DNA of 64,000 nt, from the NCBI RefSeq assembly GCF_964340395.1, contig NC_135564.1:7115861-7179860 (forward strand), written 5' to 3'. The notes beneath the pieces are model-generated. The model ran no database searches, was not told the DNA's origin, and worked only from the letters and a program-made list of their open reading frames with translations. Shown here piece by piece: positions 1 through 13,000 of the stretch (positions are counted from its first letter, which is position 1; every line of letters begins with the position of its first letter). The DNA is from Glandiceps talaboti. Lineage: Eukaryota > Hemichordata > Enteropneusta > Spengelidae. A program made the position numbers and the translations under genes.

Positions 1-2
1 TT

Positions 3-152
3 ACTGACCTTGAAAGCCACTTGAACATCAAACTCAATTTGATTAGTGACCAGTACATACTCAGAAAAGTTCATGATGACTGTGCAGGCGTGGTGTCGTA
101 TTGTACTACCAAGCACTTCACCACCCTCAGGAGCTTTCTCTCTCTACTTTAG
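3..152 (+). CDS. Possible C-terminal exon of an unidentified gene (5' end outside window)
   Basis: Reading from base 3 the frame is open for 49 codons to a TAG at 150-152. The peptide has a protein-like composition: it starts TDLESHLNIKLNLISDQ, has CAGVVSYC in the middle and ends TTLRSFLSLL. It has no low-complexity character, unlike most short open frames nearby. It could be the terminal coding exon of a gene lying to the left, with 3' UTR after it; AATAAA occurs near 961. I do not recognise the family. The open stretch is short enough to be chance. Confidence 0.3.
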   Translation, partial: TDLESHLNIKLNLISDQYILRKVHDDCAGVVSYCTTKHFTTLRSFLSLL

Positions 153-422
153 ATAATTCTTTGCGTCATATATACTACAAATATTTGTTGTTTTTTGATA
201 AAAGTATATGCAGTGTCATGCCTAGAGTTAGCTTAATAAGTCAGCTGGTACATATGTGATTTAGGTTCAGTTATCTACGATTTTAAGAGTTGGAGACACA
301 AAAATGTATGTGTTGATGAATTTATCTTTTCTTATCAGGTTTTCGTCAACAATTTGAACACAATACCAATGTACAGTGTTTGTGTGATAATATGATTAGC
401 ACTCCCATGACTTCGGTTATCA
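153..422. other. Non-coding stretch, nothing recognised
   Basis: AT-rich sequence with no supportable exon. It would be 3' UTR or flank if the open frame at 3-152 is a real terminal exon. Confidence 0.4.
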
Positions 423-471
423 TCATTTATCTGTGTGTATGTGTGTATGTATGTATGTATGTATGTATGTA

Positions 472-509
<38 letters not shown>

Positions 510-545
510 TTTGTTTGTTTGTTTGTTTGTTTGTCTGTGTGTGTG

Positions 546-596
<51 letters not shown>

Positions 597-766
597 GTGT
601 GGATGGATGTGCGTATGTATGTATGTATGTATGTATGTATGTATGTATGTATGTATGTATGTATGTATGTATGTATGTATGTACGTACGTACGTACGTAT
701 GTAGGTAGTTACGTATGTATGTATGTATGTATGTATGTATGTATGTATATATATATATATATATAT

Positions 767-822
<56 letters not shown>
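423..822. repeat. Compound microsatellite (ATGT)n/(GT)n/(GTTT)n/(GTCT)n/(AT)n
   Basis: About 400 bp of back-to-back simple repeats: ATGT, GT, TTTG, GTCT, a second long ATGT block with ACGT variants, then a long AT tract at 747-821. The apparent open frames on both strands here (runs of YVCM or HTYI) are artefacts of the 4-bp period and are not genes. Confidence 0.97.
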
Positions 823-824
<2 letters not shown>

Positions 825-2756
825 ATATGCATTAGTACCTAACATTGACTATGTATATGAAATAATCAGCGTATAAGAAGACAGTTATAATGACACTCAC
901 AAAATCATTGTAAATAATACAATGTATGTAACATGTATAACCCAGCAATTATTAAAAATGAATAAAATACTACCTAGTTATACAAGATTAAGTATTTGAC
1001 AGTCGACCTGATTGTTACCATGTTTCCTGCATATGTAAAATTGTCACTCTGGACAATGACTTGGTTAAATGGGTCATCGATAACTTGGCACATGTACACA
1101 CACTTGTCTACTTAACGTGTAAAAGAGAGTATACCTCTATCCATCTCTATCATATCAACAACAAAGAACTTTAGTGTTCCATGCATTACATTACTTTTAC
1201 TGTCGGAATGGCCATGAAAATTTGTCTATCTATTTTGGCAAAAAGCGTTACAACCCCGAGAAATTGCTACAAATGTAATACATGTATGACTAATACAATC
1301 TAATAGTTTACTCTGCGGTGCCAAAGTCACAATTAAGAGTTTCAGTTTTGAATGATTTTGCACATTGACGTGCTTTTCAAATTTTTCCCTTTCTCAAAGA
1401 TTTTGTTTAAAGAGACAGGAAAGAGAGACATTAAGCAGAACATAATGAAGTGATATGAGTTGTTGTCATTTTAATGTCTGTTTGTGCTGCCTGGAAAAGG
1501 ATACTATGTGTTGCAATGTATGTAATTCGGTGACGACTTACTACTTAAAGATAGTAGCTCACGCAAAGCAAAGTGTAGCAATATTGGTATACCAGAAGAA
1601 CATAATTATAAGAAGCACTACGTATCAGTTAGATTTTTAAGTGATGTTTTGTTCAAGTCAACTTGATTCTATTGTATTCGTAAACGATTCCTGTAGTAAT
1701 CTACCGTGACCTTGTAAGTATGTAATGTTTTGTTTAGATGTCTGATTCAATAACAATGGTCAAAGCAGGCGCCACAATACAAACACATTCCTTGCAGTAG
1801 TTTACCACCCAGTCGATATTTTACCCATTTATAAACAGGAGGAGGGCAATAACACCTGGCGTCAAGTTAAAGGTATAATGTAGTCCATTAAAGGCCCATC
1901 ATTTTCAATTTAAAGATGTTGACATCGTTGCCATGGGATACGCAATGGTGTAATTAGCGTTAGGTTCTGTTGTACATTACGTAACAGAGGGAAAGGGGCA
2001 AAACAGAAATGATGCCACTCTTGGAATGTTTAGGCGAAACTTATGATTTTTGAGGTATTTTGAAGCATCTGACTAAATTGTCCCTAATATGCATATTGTT
2101 ATAAAATATACATGTTTCCTTTTTTATCACAGTATACATTAAAATTCAAATTCAAAGTTTTGACGACAATTCACAAATAGAAAAATACCCAAATAATAAT
2201 TTGTGCCAGACGAATAAGGATCTTTATTGAACCGATTTTGGCGCTAATTGGCTGTAAAAGTCGTGTAAAGCTTATCACTACTGATGACGGCACAGAAGAA
2301 CCGTGTCATTTTTTATCAGTAGAAAGCAATTTGATCTGAAAATGACACATTTAATGATTTCAAAAAGAAATGTGCTATATCCTGAATGGTGCGAAAAACG
2401 TGACTGTTGGTGGATAATGTAATGAATTGAAAATCAATCGGGAATTCATCTTTCATTCAATTTGGTAGAACATTTCAAATAAAGTTTGTCATTGGGATGC
2501 AGGATTAGGCCTAAAAAACTATGATTCCGATTACGCTCAATTTTAGAATAGGTGGGGTAGGTAGATTTTTTAAATACTTTTTTTTTCATATGTGATTGTC
2601 TAGTTCACGTAGTTATGTTTTCCATTGTTTTCCATATGGTCTCTGTTTTATTGGTTTCTTCTCATCAGATGTACAGCCATTACAGATTGGAAGAACAGTT
2701 TTATTTTGTCTTTTTTTCACGTATTAAATACTGACAGTGTCTATGATTCTTGAAGC
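823..2756. other. Non-coding intergenic DNA
   Basis: No exon, RNA gene or recognisable element was found. There are only short, unsupported open frames, the longest about 61 codons near 1455. Confidence 0.6.
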
Positions 2757-4170
2757 ATGCTATGTTTGACCATACATCACCAACATACTATGTTTGACCA
2801 TACACCACCAACCTGCTATATTTGACCATACACCACCAACCTGCTATATTTGACCATACACCACCAAAATACTATGTTTGACCATACACCACCAACATAC
2901 TATGTTTGACCATACACCACCAACATACTTTGTTTGACCATACACCACCAACCTGCTATATTTGACCATACACCACCAAAATACTATGTTTGACCATACA
3001 CCACCAACATACTAGTATTATGTTTGACCATACACCACCAACATACTATGTTTGACCATACACCACCAACATACTATGTTTGACCATACACCACCAAAAT
3101 ACTATGTTTGACCATACACCACCAACATACTAGTATTATGTTTGACCATACACCACCAAAATACTATGTTTGACCATACACCACCAACATACTATGTTTG
3201 ACCATACACCACCAAAATATGATGTTTGACCATACACCACCAACATACTAGTATTATGTTTGACCATACACCACCAAAATACTATGTTTGACCATACACC
3301 ACCAACATACTATGTTTGACCATACACCACCAACATACTATGTTTGACCATACACCACCAACATACTATGTGTGACAATACTCAACCAACCTGCTATATT
3401 TGACCATACACCACCAACATACTATGTTTGATCATACACCACCAACATACTATGTTTGACCATACACCACCAACATACTATGTTTGACCATACACCACCA
3501 ACCTGCTATATTTGACCATACACCACCAACATACTATGTTTGACCATACACCACCAACATACTATGTTTGACCATACACCACCAACATACTATGTTTGAC
3601 CATACACCACCAACATGCTATGTTTGACCATACACCACCAAACTGTTATATTTGACCATACACCACCAACATCCTATGTTTGACCATACACCAACATACT
3701 ATGTTTGACCATACACCACCAACATACTATGTTTGACCATACACCACCAACATACTATGTTTGACCATACACCAACATACTATGTTTGACAATACTCAAC
3801 CAACATACTATGTTTGACAATACTCAACCAACCTGCTATGTTTGACAATACTCAACCAACCTGTTATATTTGAACACACACCACCAACATACTATGTTTG
3901 ACAATACTCAACCAACATACTATGTTTGACAATACTCAACCAACCTGTTATATTTGAACACACACCACCAACATACTATGTTAGACAATACTCAACCAAC
4001 CTGCTATGTTTGACAATACTTAACCAACATACTATGTTTGACCATACACCACCAACATACTATGTTTGACTATACACCACCAACATACCTATGTTAGACA
4101 ATACTCAACCAACCTGCTATGTTTGACAATACTCAACCAACCTGTTATATTTGAACACACTTCACCAACT
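2757..4170. repeat. 28-bp minisatellite array, about 50 copies
   Basis: Tandem units of 28 bp, core CTATGTTTGACCATACACCA followed by CCAACATA. Variants include CTGCTATATTTGACC units, units lacking a CCACCA triplet pair, and a distinct 3' sub-family (from about 3785) with GACAATACTCAACC. A 6-bp insertion giving ACTAGTATTATG recurs at 3011, 3129 and 3247, exactly 118 bp apart. That marks a higher-order period of four units plus the insertion. Confidence 0.97.
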
Positions 4171-6200
4171 TTTCATAATGACTAGTCCTATTTTACTCAT
4201 ACATTACTTTAGCTACTAAATACCCCCCGGATATTGGACACAATTGTATATAGGTTGATCTGTGTTCACCTTTTACGAACAATAGGATTGCTGTACATGT
4301 TGTACGAGTTGAGCCTTGAGATATTACTAACACGAATTGGTATTTATTCCTTCATACCTCATTCACAAATTTCATTCTTCTCTTTGTGAAAATAGTAACA
4401 ACTTCTTTTTTTTAAAAAGTAATTTACATCTGAAATAAATGTATTTGAAATTCATATTTAATTTTGTTAGATATACAGTACTTCCAACCGCGAACTGTTT
4501 GAACTTTAGAAGTACAGGTGAGTAGATGTGTCCAGTAGTCGAGATTTCTGAATATTAGTTGGTTTTGTTTTGTTAGTGATGAACAACAAATGATTTCCAG
4601 TTTCAGAATGGATCGCGAAGCTGGTAGACCGAAGAAACGTCGTGGGGATATGAGCACAAATGTATATTTCAACGCCAGTGTTTATTTTGACAAAATGTCC
4701 TTACACCTCAGTGAACTTTTAAATTAAAAAGAATTAAAAACAATGTTTATTGAGATTACTTCGGCAAGAAGGACAAGAAAGCACAATGTAATAGACGTGT
4801 AGCACAAAAAAAAGGCATGTGAAAAAATCAAAGTACAAAAGAAAAAAACCCCGGTCGCCCATAGTTACGACTAGTGCTATTGAGAGCTACTTTCTTTCAG
4901 GAAAATGCTAGGTCAGACAGTTCAAAACTAGTTTTAATGGTTAATAGATCTTCTTGTACTGTACACGTATGAATGTATGTGTATATAATTATCGTAGGGT
5001 GGGTACAGTATGTGAACTTACTGACCTTGTCTTGCAATTACGCATACATGTATTGTTATGTCACGATTCATACTTTCATAGCTTTTGTTGAACAGCAAAT
5101 CAAATTACCACACAGAAAGTATTTTTCATTCGTAGGTAATCGTGCCTGAATTGTTCACAAACAATGAAACTATCAGTAATTGAAAACACAAGGGAATGAC
5201 CTGAATGTATAAAAACGTCCTTGGATTATGAAAGTATCTTCGGAGTACTTGGAAGTTGTCCGAGTTTGTTTTAAATACACTTAGTAAGATAGTTGAAAAC
5301 AGGCATGACAGGACACGCAGACCTGAATGATGAATTGAGGGACTGGGACACCTTGGGGGAGGGGGAGGGGGCTTCCAAAGGAAGCGTTTGTGCGGATTAT
5401 AGATTTCATTTCACCAGGGTAACAGTTATACAGGTGTGGTGTCTATAATAATCAATTCTTTGATACTCCGATTTTTGACAAATTGATACCCACAGCAAAC
5501 TCCTGAATCCAAGTTCCATAAAATTAAAAACATGTTAAGTGATTGTGAATTAGGGGTTATGGTCTCTCAATGATGGATGTCAAACATGTTGGTACGTCTA
5601 TGACGATACGCATGCGTGCGTTCACCAAACTACAATCTTCCTCATTCGTTTTCACAATACCTGTAGATACAGGGCAATAGCGGTATAAATATACTGTACT
5701 GCTTTATTGCTATATTATCACTAAATGGCGTCGTCTTTCAGAAGATTTACAATACTCCCCTTGTCCTGGGTTTGGTTTGTGGTGTTAATTACTAGTATAA
5801 TGTATATTTCTATGTTCATGCAATCGAGTCTACATAATTCATAGATGTCTTCAAATTTAAAGTGAAAATAGGACCGGTCTATAAAACCGTTCTTATATGG
5901 TTGTGGTACCATATACATATGTACATGCTTTCATGTAGTCAGATTCGTTAGATATATGCTATGATTGAAACACTTATATCAAGATGTATGCATGTATTAA
6001 GTATTCCACGACAAAGAAATTATCGCTGAAAGGTAGTATCGGTAGAATTGATAGTAGTAGGTGGAAAAAGACAGAAATACTAGCATGCTGCAATAGTTGC
6101 AATCATTATTAGAATTCAGAGTTAGTAGTTTTGGATGATGACGGGTTATATGTACAAGTTTATGTCCAACTTCATTGAGGCAGTATTACATGTATTTGTC
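4171..6200. other. Non-coding intergenic DNA
   Basis: No supportable gene. It contains a G-rich tract at about 5354-5372 (three to four runs of five G) with G-quadruplex potential. Short open frames here, such as 4424-4672 on the minus strand, lack any recognisable domain. Confidence 0.55.
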
Positions 6201-6690
<490 letters not shown>

Positions 6691-7685
6691 ACAAGTAATC
6701 AGAAGTAGTCTTGAAGTACACTATTACGTCAACTGTAGTGTTGACAGTCTGTAAATAACATTCACATCATAGTTGACCAGGTTATTGACCGGGTGAGGGC
6801 GGGCTTCCATTGTGCCGTGATGAGAACACCTGCTCCCTGTACTCATAGGTGTGTGACCGAACGAGAAAACACCGCAATATCCCTAACAACCTAAAGAAAT
6901 ACAAAGGTGAAGTCAGCTATGTTAGAATATTACATGAATAATGTGGGTGGGAATAGTATAACACGAGAACTCTTGATTTCATCAACGCTATTTCATAAAT
7001 TCATAAGGAAAGCGTCAAGCTAAATCGTAAGTTAAAGTCATGCTTAGAGGATGAAATTTCGAATTTCGGATGGAATTCTCGTTTAGTTTACATTCCTTAA
7101 AGGTAATAACGAATTACGGCCACCCCTTCGGTGAAGTGATGTGACTTTTTAATATGAATTATTTATAAAATCCTTGTCGCGCTGAAAAGCCAGGAAACGG
7201 TGCAAATTGATCTAGTGAGCTAAATATTGTTTGTATCGCTCTGAATCAGAACATCTGGCAAAAACGAAAATATCCTACAATCGCTCGAAGCTTGTTTTTG
7301 ATGCAGCATGTTACTAGTCATTTAGAGCTAGAATCAATAACATTTTCTCAGGGATAAGTATTTTGACTGGATTGTACCAACTACGACACGTTTATTTCTG
7401 AAGTCGGAGTGGACGAGATCGGCAGCACATGTACATAACAGATGGAAAAGGATTTGCTGAGTTGAATGACAAACACCGCAGTCGTGAGATTTCTAAGACT
7501 TTAGTAAAGTCTTTGGGAGACACTTAGAATCTTCAGACAATATTTCGGACACCAAAACTTCGGTTGCGAATCATTGATCAGCCCAACCATCGTTTCCATG
7601 GTGAATACGCAGTTACTTACAGTCACTGATATCGAAATACTGGAGGTAAGAAATAGCAGTGAGGTAGCAAAGGATTTAATGCTTG

Positions 7686-7689
<4 letters not shown>

Positions 7690-7736
<47 letters not shown>

Positions 7737-7750
7737 TGGGGGGGGGGGGT
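7690..7750. repeat. (GT)n followed by poly-G
   Basis: A GT run of about 45 bp ends in a run of about 13 G. Confidence 0.95.
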
Positions 7751-9709
7751 TTACTCTTAATCCAAATTTAACCAGGTTTTTTGTTTAGTGTTTTATTTAC
7801 GACGCATGCAATGTTTCACCAAGTGTTATTTAAAGACATGGTATTCCTTTTTCTTGTTGGTAAAATGCCAACCACTCTTTTCAGTAACATCTTCATCATT
7901 TTACTTTAAGTTCTGGTCCTTTCCCATACAAGCTCTATCCAGGAGGGAAGGGTTGGGGTGGGAGAGGGGATTCTGATCATATGTACAAGGCTAACAGCAT
8001 ATCCCGGCGTACTAGTATTGATGCGTCTCCATAAACAAATTGATGTTGCTGCTGGTAACAATAGTATTTTCTTGACTTTAATGTGATAGAGTAGAATATT
8101 TTATCTGTTATCTCATTTTTGTCTTCCGTATGTACATCCTACAATGCCATTCACTCCATTCCATCTAATTTCCCGTTCACATAGTCCGCGTTTTGTGTGA
8201 ATCCCAACATTACTGACCTCGAGTTATTGGAAGTAATTTATCACGCTATCAATATTACATGTATCAATTGTAAGCATAACAATTTGCTGGGTCTATTTAA
8301 TGGATGGGGGTGGGGCTGGGGGTGGGGGTGGGGGCATACAGTTGATTAGATTACAGAATGATACTTGTGTATTACTCCCGTAATACACAAAGATCCAGGA
8401 ACTGTATTATGAGCTATGGAAGTCGATAGAATTCGTGTAAAGGCGATTAAAACAAAAATAAATGTACAACTTGCCAACTGGAAATAGAAGAAAACAAACA
8501 GATTTTATGTTTCTATGGCCAAAACATTCATAAAATGTGATGACTTCTGAGCCTATCTTTGATAGAAACTTAATGAAAACTTTGATGTACTTTGCTTTAA
8601 ACTGTGACGTCACACCCAGTACAGTTGGCTTCCCTGCCCATATATGGTAATACGCGCCTAGCTGATCAATTTGAATGAAGATAACTTATTCAAGCATATT
8701 GTAAAAGTGCAAACTATAACGGAACGAATGTTTGGAACGAATATCTAACAACATCGATCAGAATTCTTCAAGCACCTGCTCTGAAAAGATGGTTTATGGT
8801 TGTTTCGGTTTTATCAACTGTAAACTTTACGAACAATGCCGTCAGACCTATTTTGTCCTGCTCATTTTAGACCCTTGGCAGTTTTCTTGAAGTACGACCA
8901 TTAGTTAAGATGGTACAGAAATTCGGCATTGTCCTCTTTGGAATTTCCAATATGCATGCTAACCATGTGTAGCCAAGTCTGGTCCAGTTAATGGAAGTGC
9001 TGATTTCCGTTAGAAAAGCAATGAGAGTTGTATATACATTCAATATAGTCTTTGTACTTGCAGTCATGTGTTTAGACATAGACTAGCAAATACTGTAAGA
9101 CTACATAACATGATGGTCTCTCCAGACTATACCTACCATCGCAGCAAAATTTTCCAACGTGCTGATATTTGATGTAAGTTACTAAAATGACCATACTATG
9201 AAGACGTTCCTCATCTAAGTGATTGAAAAGGTAAACACGGGTGGGGGTAGGGGTGAGGGGGATCATTGTTATGACAACATTTTCAACTCATTACGGAAAG
9301 AAGACGTTGTAAACGCGGTCAGAAGTGGAACTAGCGCGAAACATTAGGGCTTACTGCAGATAAGTTATCTCTATGATATGGATTATATTGGCAACTGTTG
9401 GGGGATTTGTATGGCAAATCGTACAGGCCAAAAGTATTTATTCTTTTTCTGTCTGTAGTTTTTGTATGTTTTGGTGTTACAGACTAATATTAACCATTTA
9501 TATGTATTTTTTCGATATATTCTCGCAAACCAGAGCCGATATTTCTTCTGCGACACTTCGAAATGCTAGTATCTTGACAGCGTGTGTTGGACGGTGTCGT
9601 GAAAGACGCCGTGGTTTACGACGATGTTTCGATAGAATCCACACTTTTATTGCATGTTAACATTATTTCATTCAAAGAACTTTTTATTTTATTTTATTTT
9701 ACATTATTG

Positions 9710-9713
<4 letters not shown>

Positions 9714-9801
<88 letters not shown>

Positions 9802-9892
9802 GTTTGTATGTATGTATGTATGTATGTATGTATGTATGTATGTATGTATGTATGTATGTATGTATGTATGTATGTATGTATGTATGTATGTG
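9714..9892. repeat. Compound microsatellite (AT)n(GT)n(GTAT)n
   Basis: An AT block of about 38 bp, a GT block of about 42 bp and a GTAT block of about 95 bp follow each other without spacers. The order matches the arrays at 423-822 and 33510-33755, which suggests one mutational pathway for these compound tracts. Confidence 0.97.
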
Positions 9893-10216
9893 TGAGTTTG
9901 TGTGCGTGTCTGCCTGTGTGCATGTTCCTTCATCCCTTCCCTACAATATGTTGTTTACTCTTACAGTCACTTACTCTTACAGTTTCTTCTCGCTGCTGCA
10001 AATTTTATTCGTTTTTTAGTTAATTCTGCGACTGAATTACTTGCTTTTTTCCCTCAATTTATGACAAATCAGCAATACCTACTACCACACTCACTGCGTA
10101 CCCAAGTGGATCTTTCGGTGTACTGATTTCCCTATTTCTACAAAAAAAACCAAACTGGTTTTATCGTTTCATATATTCACAGGTCTTGAAGATCCCTCTG
10201 CGTTAGCATTGTTACC

Positions 10217-11560
10217 ATGGCAACGCAAGAAGAAGCCCCGGACGAAAACCCAACCGAGAAGAAGGATGTTCCTCTGAGTAAACAATCCCGAGAAGTTCTC
10301 CATATCAAATCTAACATTCTCGGACAAGAAGCAGAGAAGAAAAAACAACTAATAAACGACGAGTTTCTTGCGGAGAAGGAAAGACTGAAAGACAAATGTC
10401 GAGAAATCTCACATGATCTGTATGAATTGAAGTTAGAAAAAGCCAGAGCTGCAGCGAGTTTAGATGATGAGATACCAATCTCAAAACCGAAACGGAGAAG
10501 ATGGAGGCGGAGAAAGATACGAACAATGTCTAAAGAAGAGGTAGAGAAAAAACGACAAGAAGAAATCAGAAAACGTGTACAGGAGCGGTTACCAAAGTCA
10601 GTCAGAAAATTCGTTAATAGGATGTTACGACATCGGAGACAAACGTATGGTATCACCACTCCTGTTTTGTCGGAGTCCTCGACAAGTGACAGTGGGGAGA
10701 GCGGCGATGACGACATGGGTTTCAGGCGCACGCCTTTCATGGGGGAAAATGCATCTAAGACCCGACTCAAACATAGGCAAATATCACCCGTTCCGGCCCA
10801 TCTCTTGAAAATACCAAAGAATAAAATCGAGCGTCAACCAGCAGCCGTGACGTACGAGGACGATAATGGCAACTGGACGGCTGTATTCGGAACGATGAGA
10901 CCGCCCGTGTACCGTCAGTTTCCTAACAACAGTTGGCAACGTTCCAATAAATGGTGTCTTACTGAACGAACATCAACGACCACTTCTTATAACGAGATGT
11001 TGCCAAATGTTTGTGACGTCACGGCAGGTAAGCAAATTGTGACAAGCCCGAGGACATATAATATATACGATGAGAAAATACTAATGGCGACAACGCAAAA
11101 CTGCAAGCAATTGATACATGTCAATCCATTGGGTTGGCCCTTGGAGCAAACTCGGCGACACTCAACTCATCATATGCCACCATCTCATAACGTCGAGAGA
11201 GTAAAACACAAAAGTGCACCTGTTGTACGCATGATGAAGACACGACCACACCCTCATATGGTGAAGAGCACTTCTACGTCGGACGAGAGTTTCCCGGATG
11301 ATACGAGCAGTGAGAGCGAATATCAGATCGAAGTAAGAACCAAGCTGACACTACCTCATGTTACCGTGACAACTCCCGCCATTCGTGATTCTAGAGCCAG
11401 TGCCGACAACCAAAGTAAAGATAATCCTTTTCAGAGAGATTTCTTTTCACCATCAAGACTGCTTCAAAATCCACCAAACACACCTGATATTTTACCCCAT
11501 TATGCATTCACAGACTGTCGATACTTGAAAGTCACACAGCTACCAGAATGCAGCAACTAA
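10217..11560 (+). CDS. Unrecognised single-exon gene: basic, coiled-coil, Ser-rich protein (447 aa)
   Basis: This is a 448-codon uninterrupted frame, far longer than any other non-repetitive frame in the window. Its start has a good Kozak context (ACCATGG), and TAA is at 11558-11560. Residues 1-90 are charged and heptad-like (KSREVLHIKSN, KERLKDKCREI), suggesting a coiled coil. Residues 94-103 are a basic cluster (KPKRRRWRRR), a possible nuclear localisation signal. About residues 154-168 are Ser/acidic (SSTSDSGESGDDD). Later segments include YEDDNGNWTAVFG. No signal peptide or membrane segment is seen. A plausible splice acceptor (TTCACAG at about 10176-10182) lies 35 bp upstream, so a 5' UTR exon may exist. 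I do not recognise the family; function unknown. Codon use and length argue for a real gene. Confidence 0.72.
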   Translation: MATQEEAPDENPTEKKDVPLSKQSREVLHIKSNILGQEAEKKKQLINDEFLAEKERLKDKCREISHDLYELKLEKARAAASLDDEIPISKPKRRRWRRRKIRTMSKEEVEKKRQEEIRKRVQERLPKSVRKFVNRMLRHRRQTYGITTPVLSESSTSDSGESGDDDMGFRRTPFMGENASKTRLKHRQISPVPAHLLKIPKNKIERQPAAVTYEDDNGNWTAVFGTMRPPVYRQFPNNSWQRSNKWCLTERTSTTTSYNEMLPNVCDVTAGKQIVTSPRTYNIYDEKILMATTQNCKQLIHVNPLGWPLEQTRRHSTHHMPPSHNVERVKHKSAPVVRMMKTRPHPHMVKSTSTSDESFPDDTSSESEYQIEVRTKLTLPHVTVTTPAIRDSRASADNQSKDNPFQRDFFSPSRLLQNPPNTPDILPHYAFTDCRYLKVTQLPECSN

Positions 11561-12531
11561 CGACATTATCAACTAGTGATGACACATTTGGTCGTCGGCT
11601 AGTTATTAAAAGATGTCGGGTCTAGATAGAACAATTGTACATCTTGAAATAATAGCCGAAATTGATATCAAAAGGGGTCACAACTCAAGGAAACTGATGA
11701 AACACATTTTCATAAACTTCTAAGTTCTGCAGTCCTTTCATGATTTTACAACACTTACTAGTACATGCAATTGTTCATGATTGCCGAGAAACATAGAGTT
11801 TAAATCTGTTTCTCATTCATTGTTCAGTGAAGCCCCCCCCCCCCCAAGTTCTCTTGAACACGCACTGTCTCAGAGTGGGAGGCAGCAGACATCATCGTGC
11901 AGAAGGACAAGTCATTGACAGCGTCCTTGGTGCTTTGCGACTCATGGTCACTTTTAAAATTAGTAGAAATGCCCGAGGGTCTATCAGCTAGACTAATGGC
12001 AGAACATAATGAACATTCTTGGTTGTTTTAACAATTGATTGATTGAACCCAGATTTTATGAAAATGCCTTTATTTCCTGCAGTGCGTTCTCCTTTCGTTT
12101 ACAAAAAGAAGTCGTGACAAATGAAAACAAGACGGAGGCAGATTAAATTAAACCATAGACCCCCCCCCCATAGATCCTACACGATGGTCTATGGTTAAAC
12201 ACAGAAGAAAATGGGTAAATAGCTTTACGCGAAAATTTAACTGCAATTTGTCTAAAATGGTATAGACATCAACCCAAGGAATTGGATCGGATATAGACAA
12301 TGTTTATGATTAGACATGTATAGACGTAAATGGTCGTTACTGTAGTATTACTGGTGTAAATCATCATGAGATATTGTCGTACTACGAATAAGTCGACCAT
12401 TCAATATATAACAATATTTAACAAACTGGTTTTTTGTCTTCCATCGATGTATAAGTTCTGAATTGCAGCCCAGTACATTTACGATAAACGGCGTCTCCGG
12501 AGTTTTTTGAAGCTCTCCGCAAAATATTCCG

Positions 12532-12572
<41 letters not shown>

Positions 12573-12600
12573 GCTGCTGCTGCTGCTGCTGTTGCTGCTA
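12532..12600. repeat. (GTT)n/(GCT)n trinucleotide repeat
   Basis: About 13 GTT units run into about 6 GCT units. It is intergenic. Confidence 0.95.
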
Positions 12601-12926
12601 TTATTAATTTCAGTTACAATGTAAATTCCACGTGAAAGATCTTCGCGGTCTCAAGACATTCAACGAAGGAGGTGGAAGAAAGCATTTATTTTACTTTTTT
12701 TTATTTAAATGTTGTTTTTGCTTTCGTTGTTGTTAATTTTAGTTCATTTCTAGGTAAGGCCTAAAAAATAATTGTTTGGTTCCGGTTACCTGACCCCATC
12801 TAGTTTTTTACTGCCGACCCTAAACTTTTTTTTTACGTTTTCGAGAAACAAATAGTAAAATCCCAAAAATTGTGAAGTCTCACAAGAAATAGTGGCTGCG
12901 GAAACTGACATCATTTTTAAAAGACC

Positions 12927-13000
12927 ATATAAAACCATTCCTTCCAACTTTTCGTTCACTGTCCCAATGAACGAATAGTTGGAAGGAAGCAGTTTTTATT
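12927..13000. repeat. Stem-loop, about 30-bp imperfect stem
   Basis: CCTTCCAACTTTTCGTTCA at 12940-12958 pairs with TGAACGAATAGTTGGAAGG at 12968-12986, one mismatch, with a loop of about 9 nt. Weaker pairing extends outward. It could be a short foldback element; a small-RNA precursor is possible but unsupported. Confidence 0.5.

Larger units (their letters stand above)
6691..10170. other. Non-coding intergenic DNA upstream of the intronless gene
   Basis: No exon supported. Simple repeats are annotated separately. Two G-rich tracts with G-quadruplex potential occur at about 8304-8334 and 9239-9262. Confidence 0.55.

Noticed and set aside
423-845. Overlapping open frames on both strands encoding YVCM/HTYI repeats
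   Set aside because: They are translations of tetranucleotide and dinucleotide repeats in every frame; no unique sequence.
2757-4170. CRISPR-like repeat array
   Set aside because: 28-bp units are contiguous without unique spacers and lie in animal DNA; an ordinary minisatellite.
9584-10023. Open frame of 121 aa partly outside the repeat
   Set aside because: The bulk is AT/GT/GTAT repeat; the remainder has no domain or splice context.
10177-10770. 197-aa minus-strand open frame
   Set aside because: It lies opposite the 10217-11560 gene, whose frame is longer, has a Kozak start and better composition; a shadow frame.
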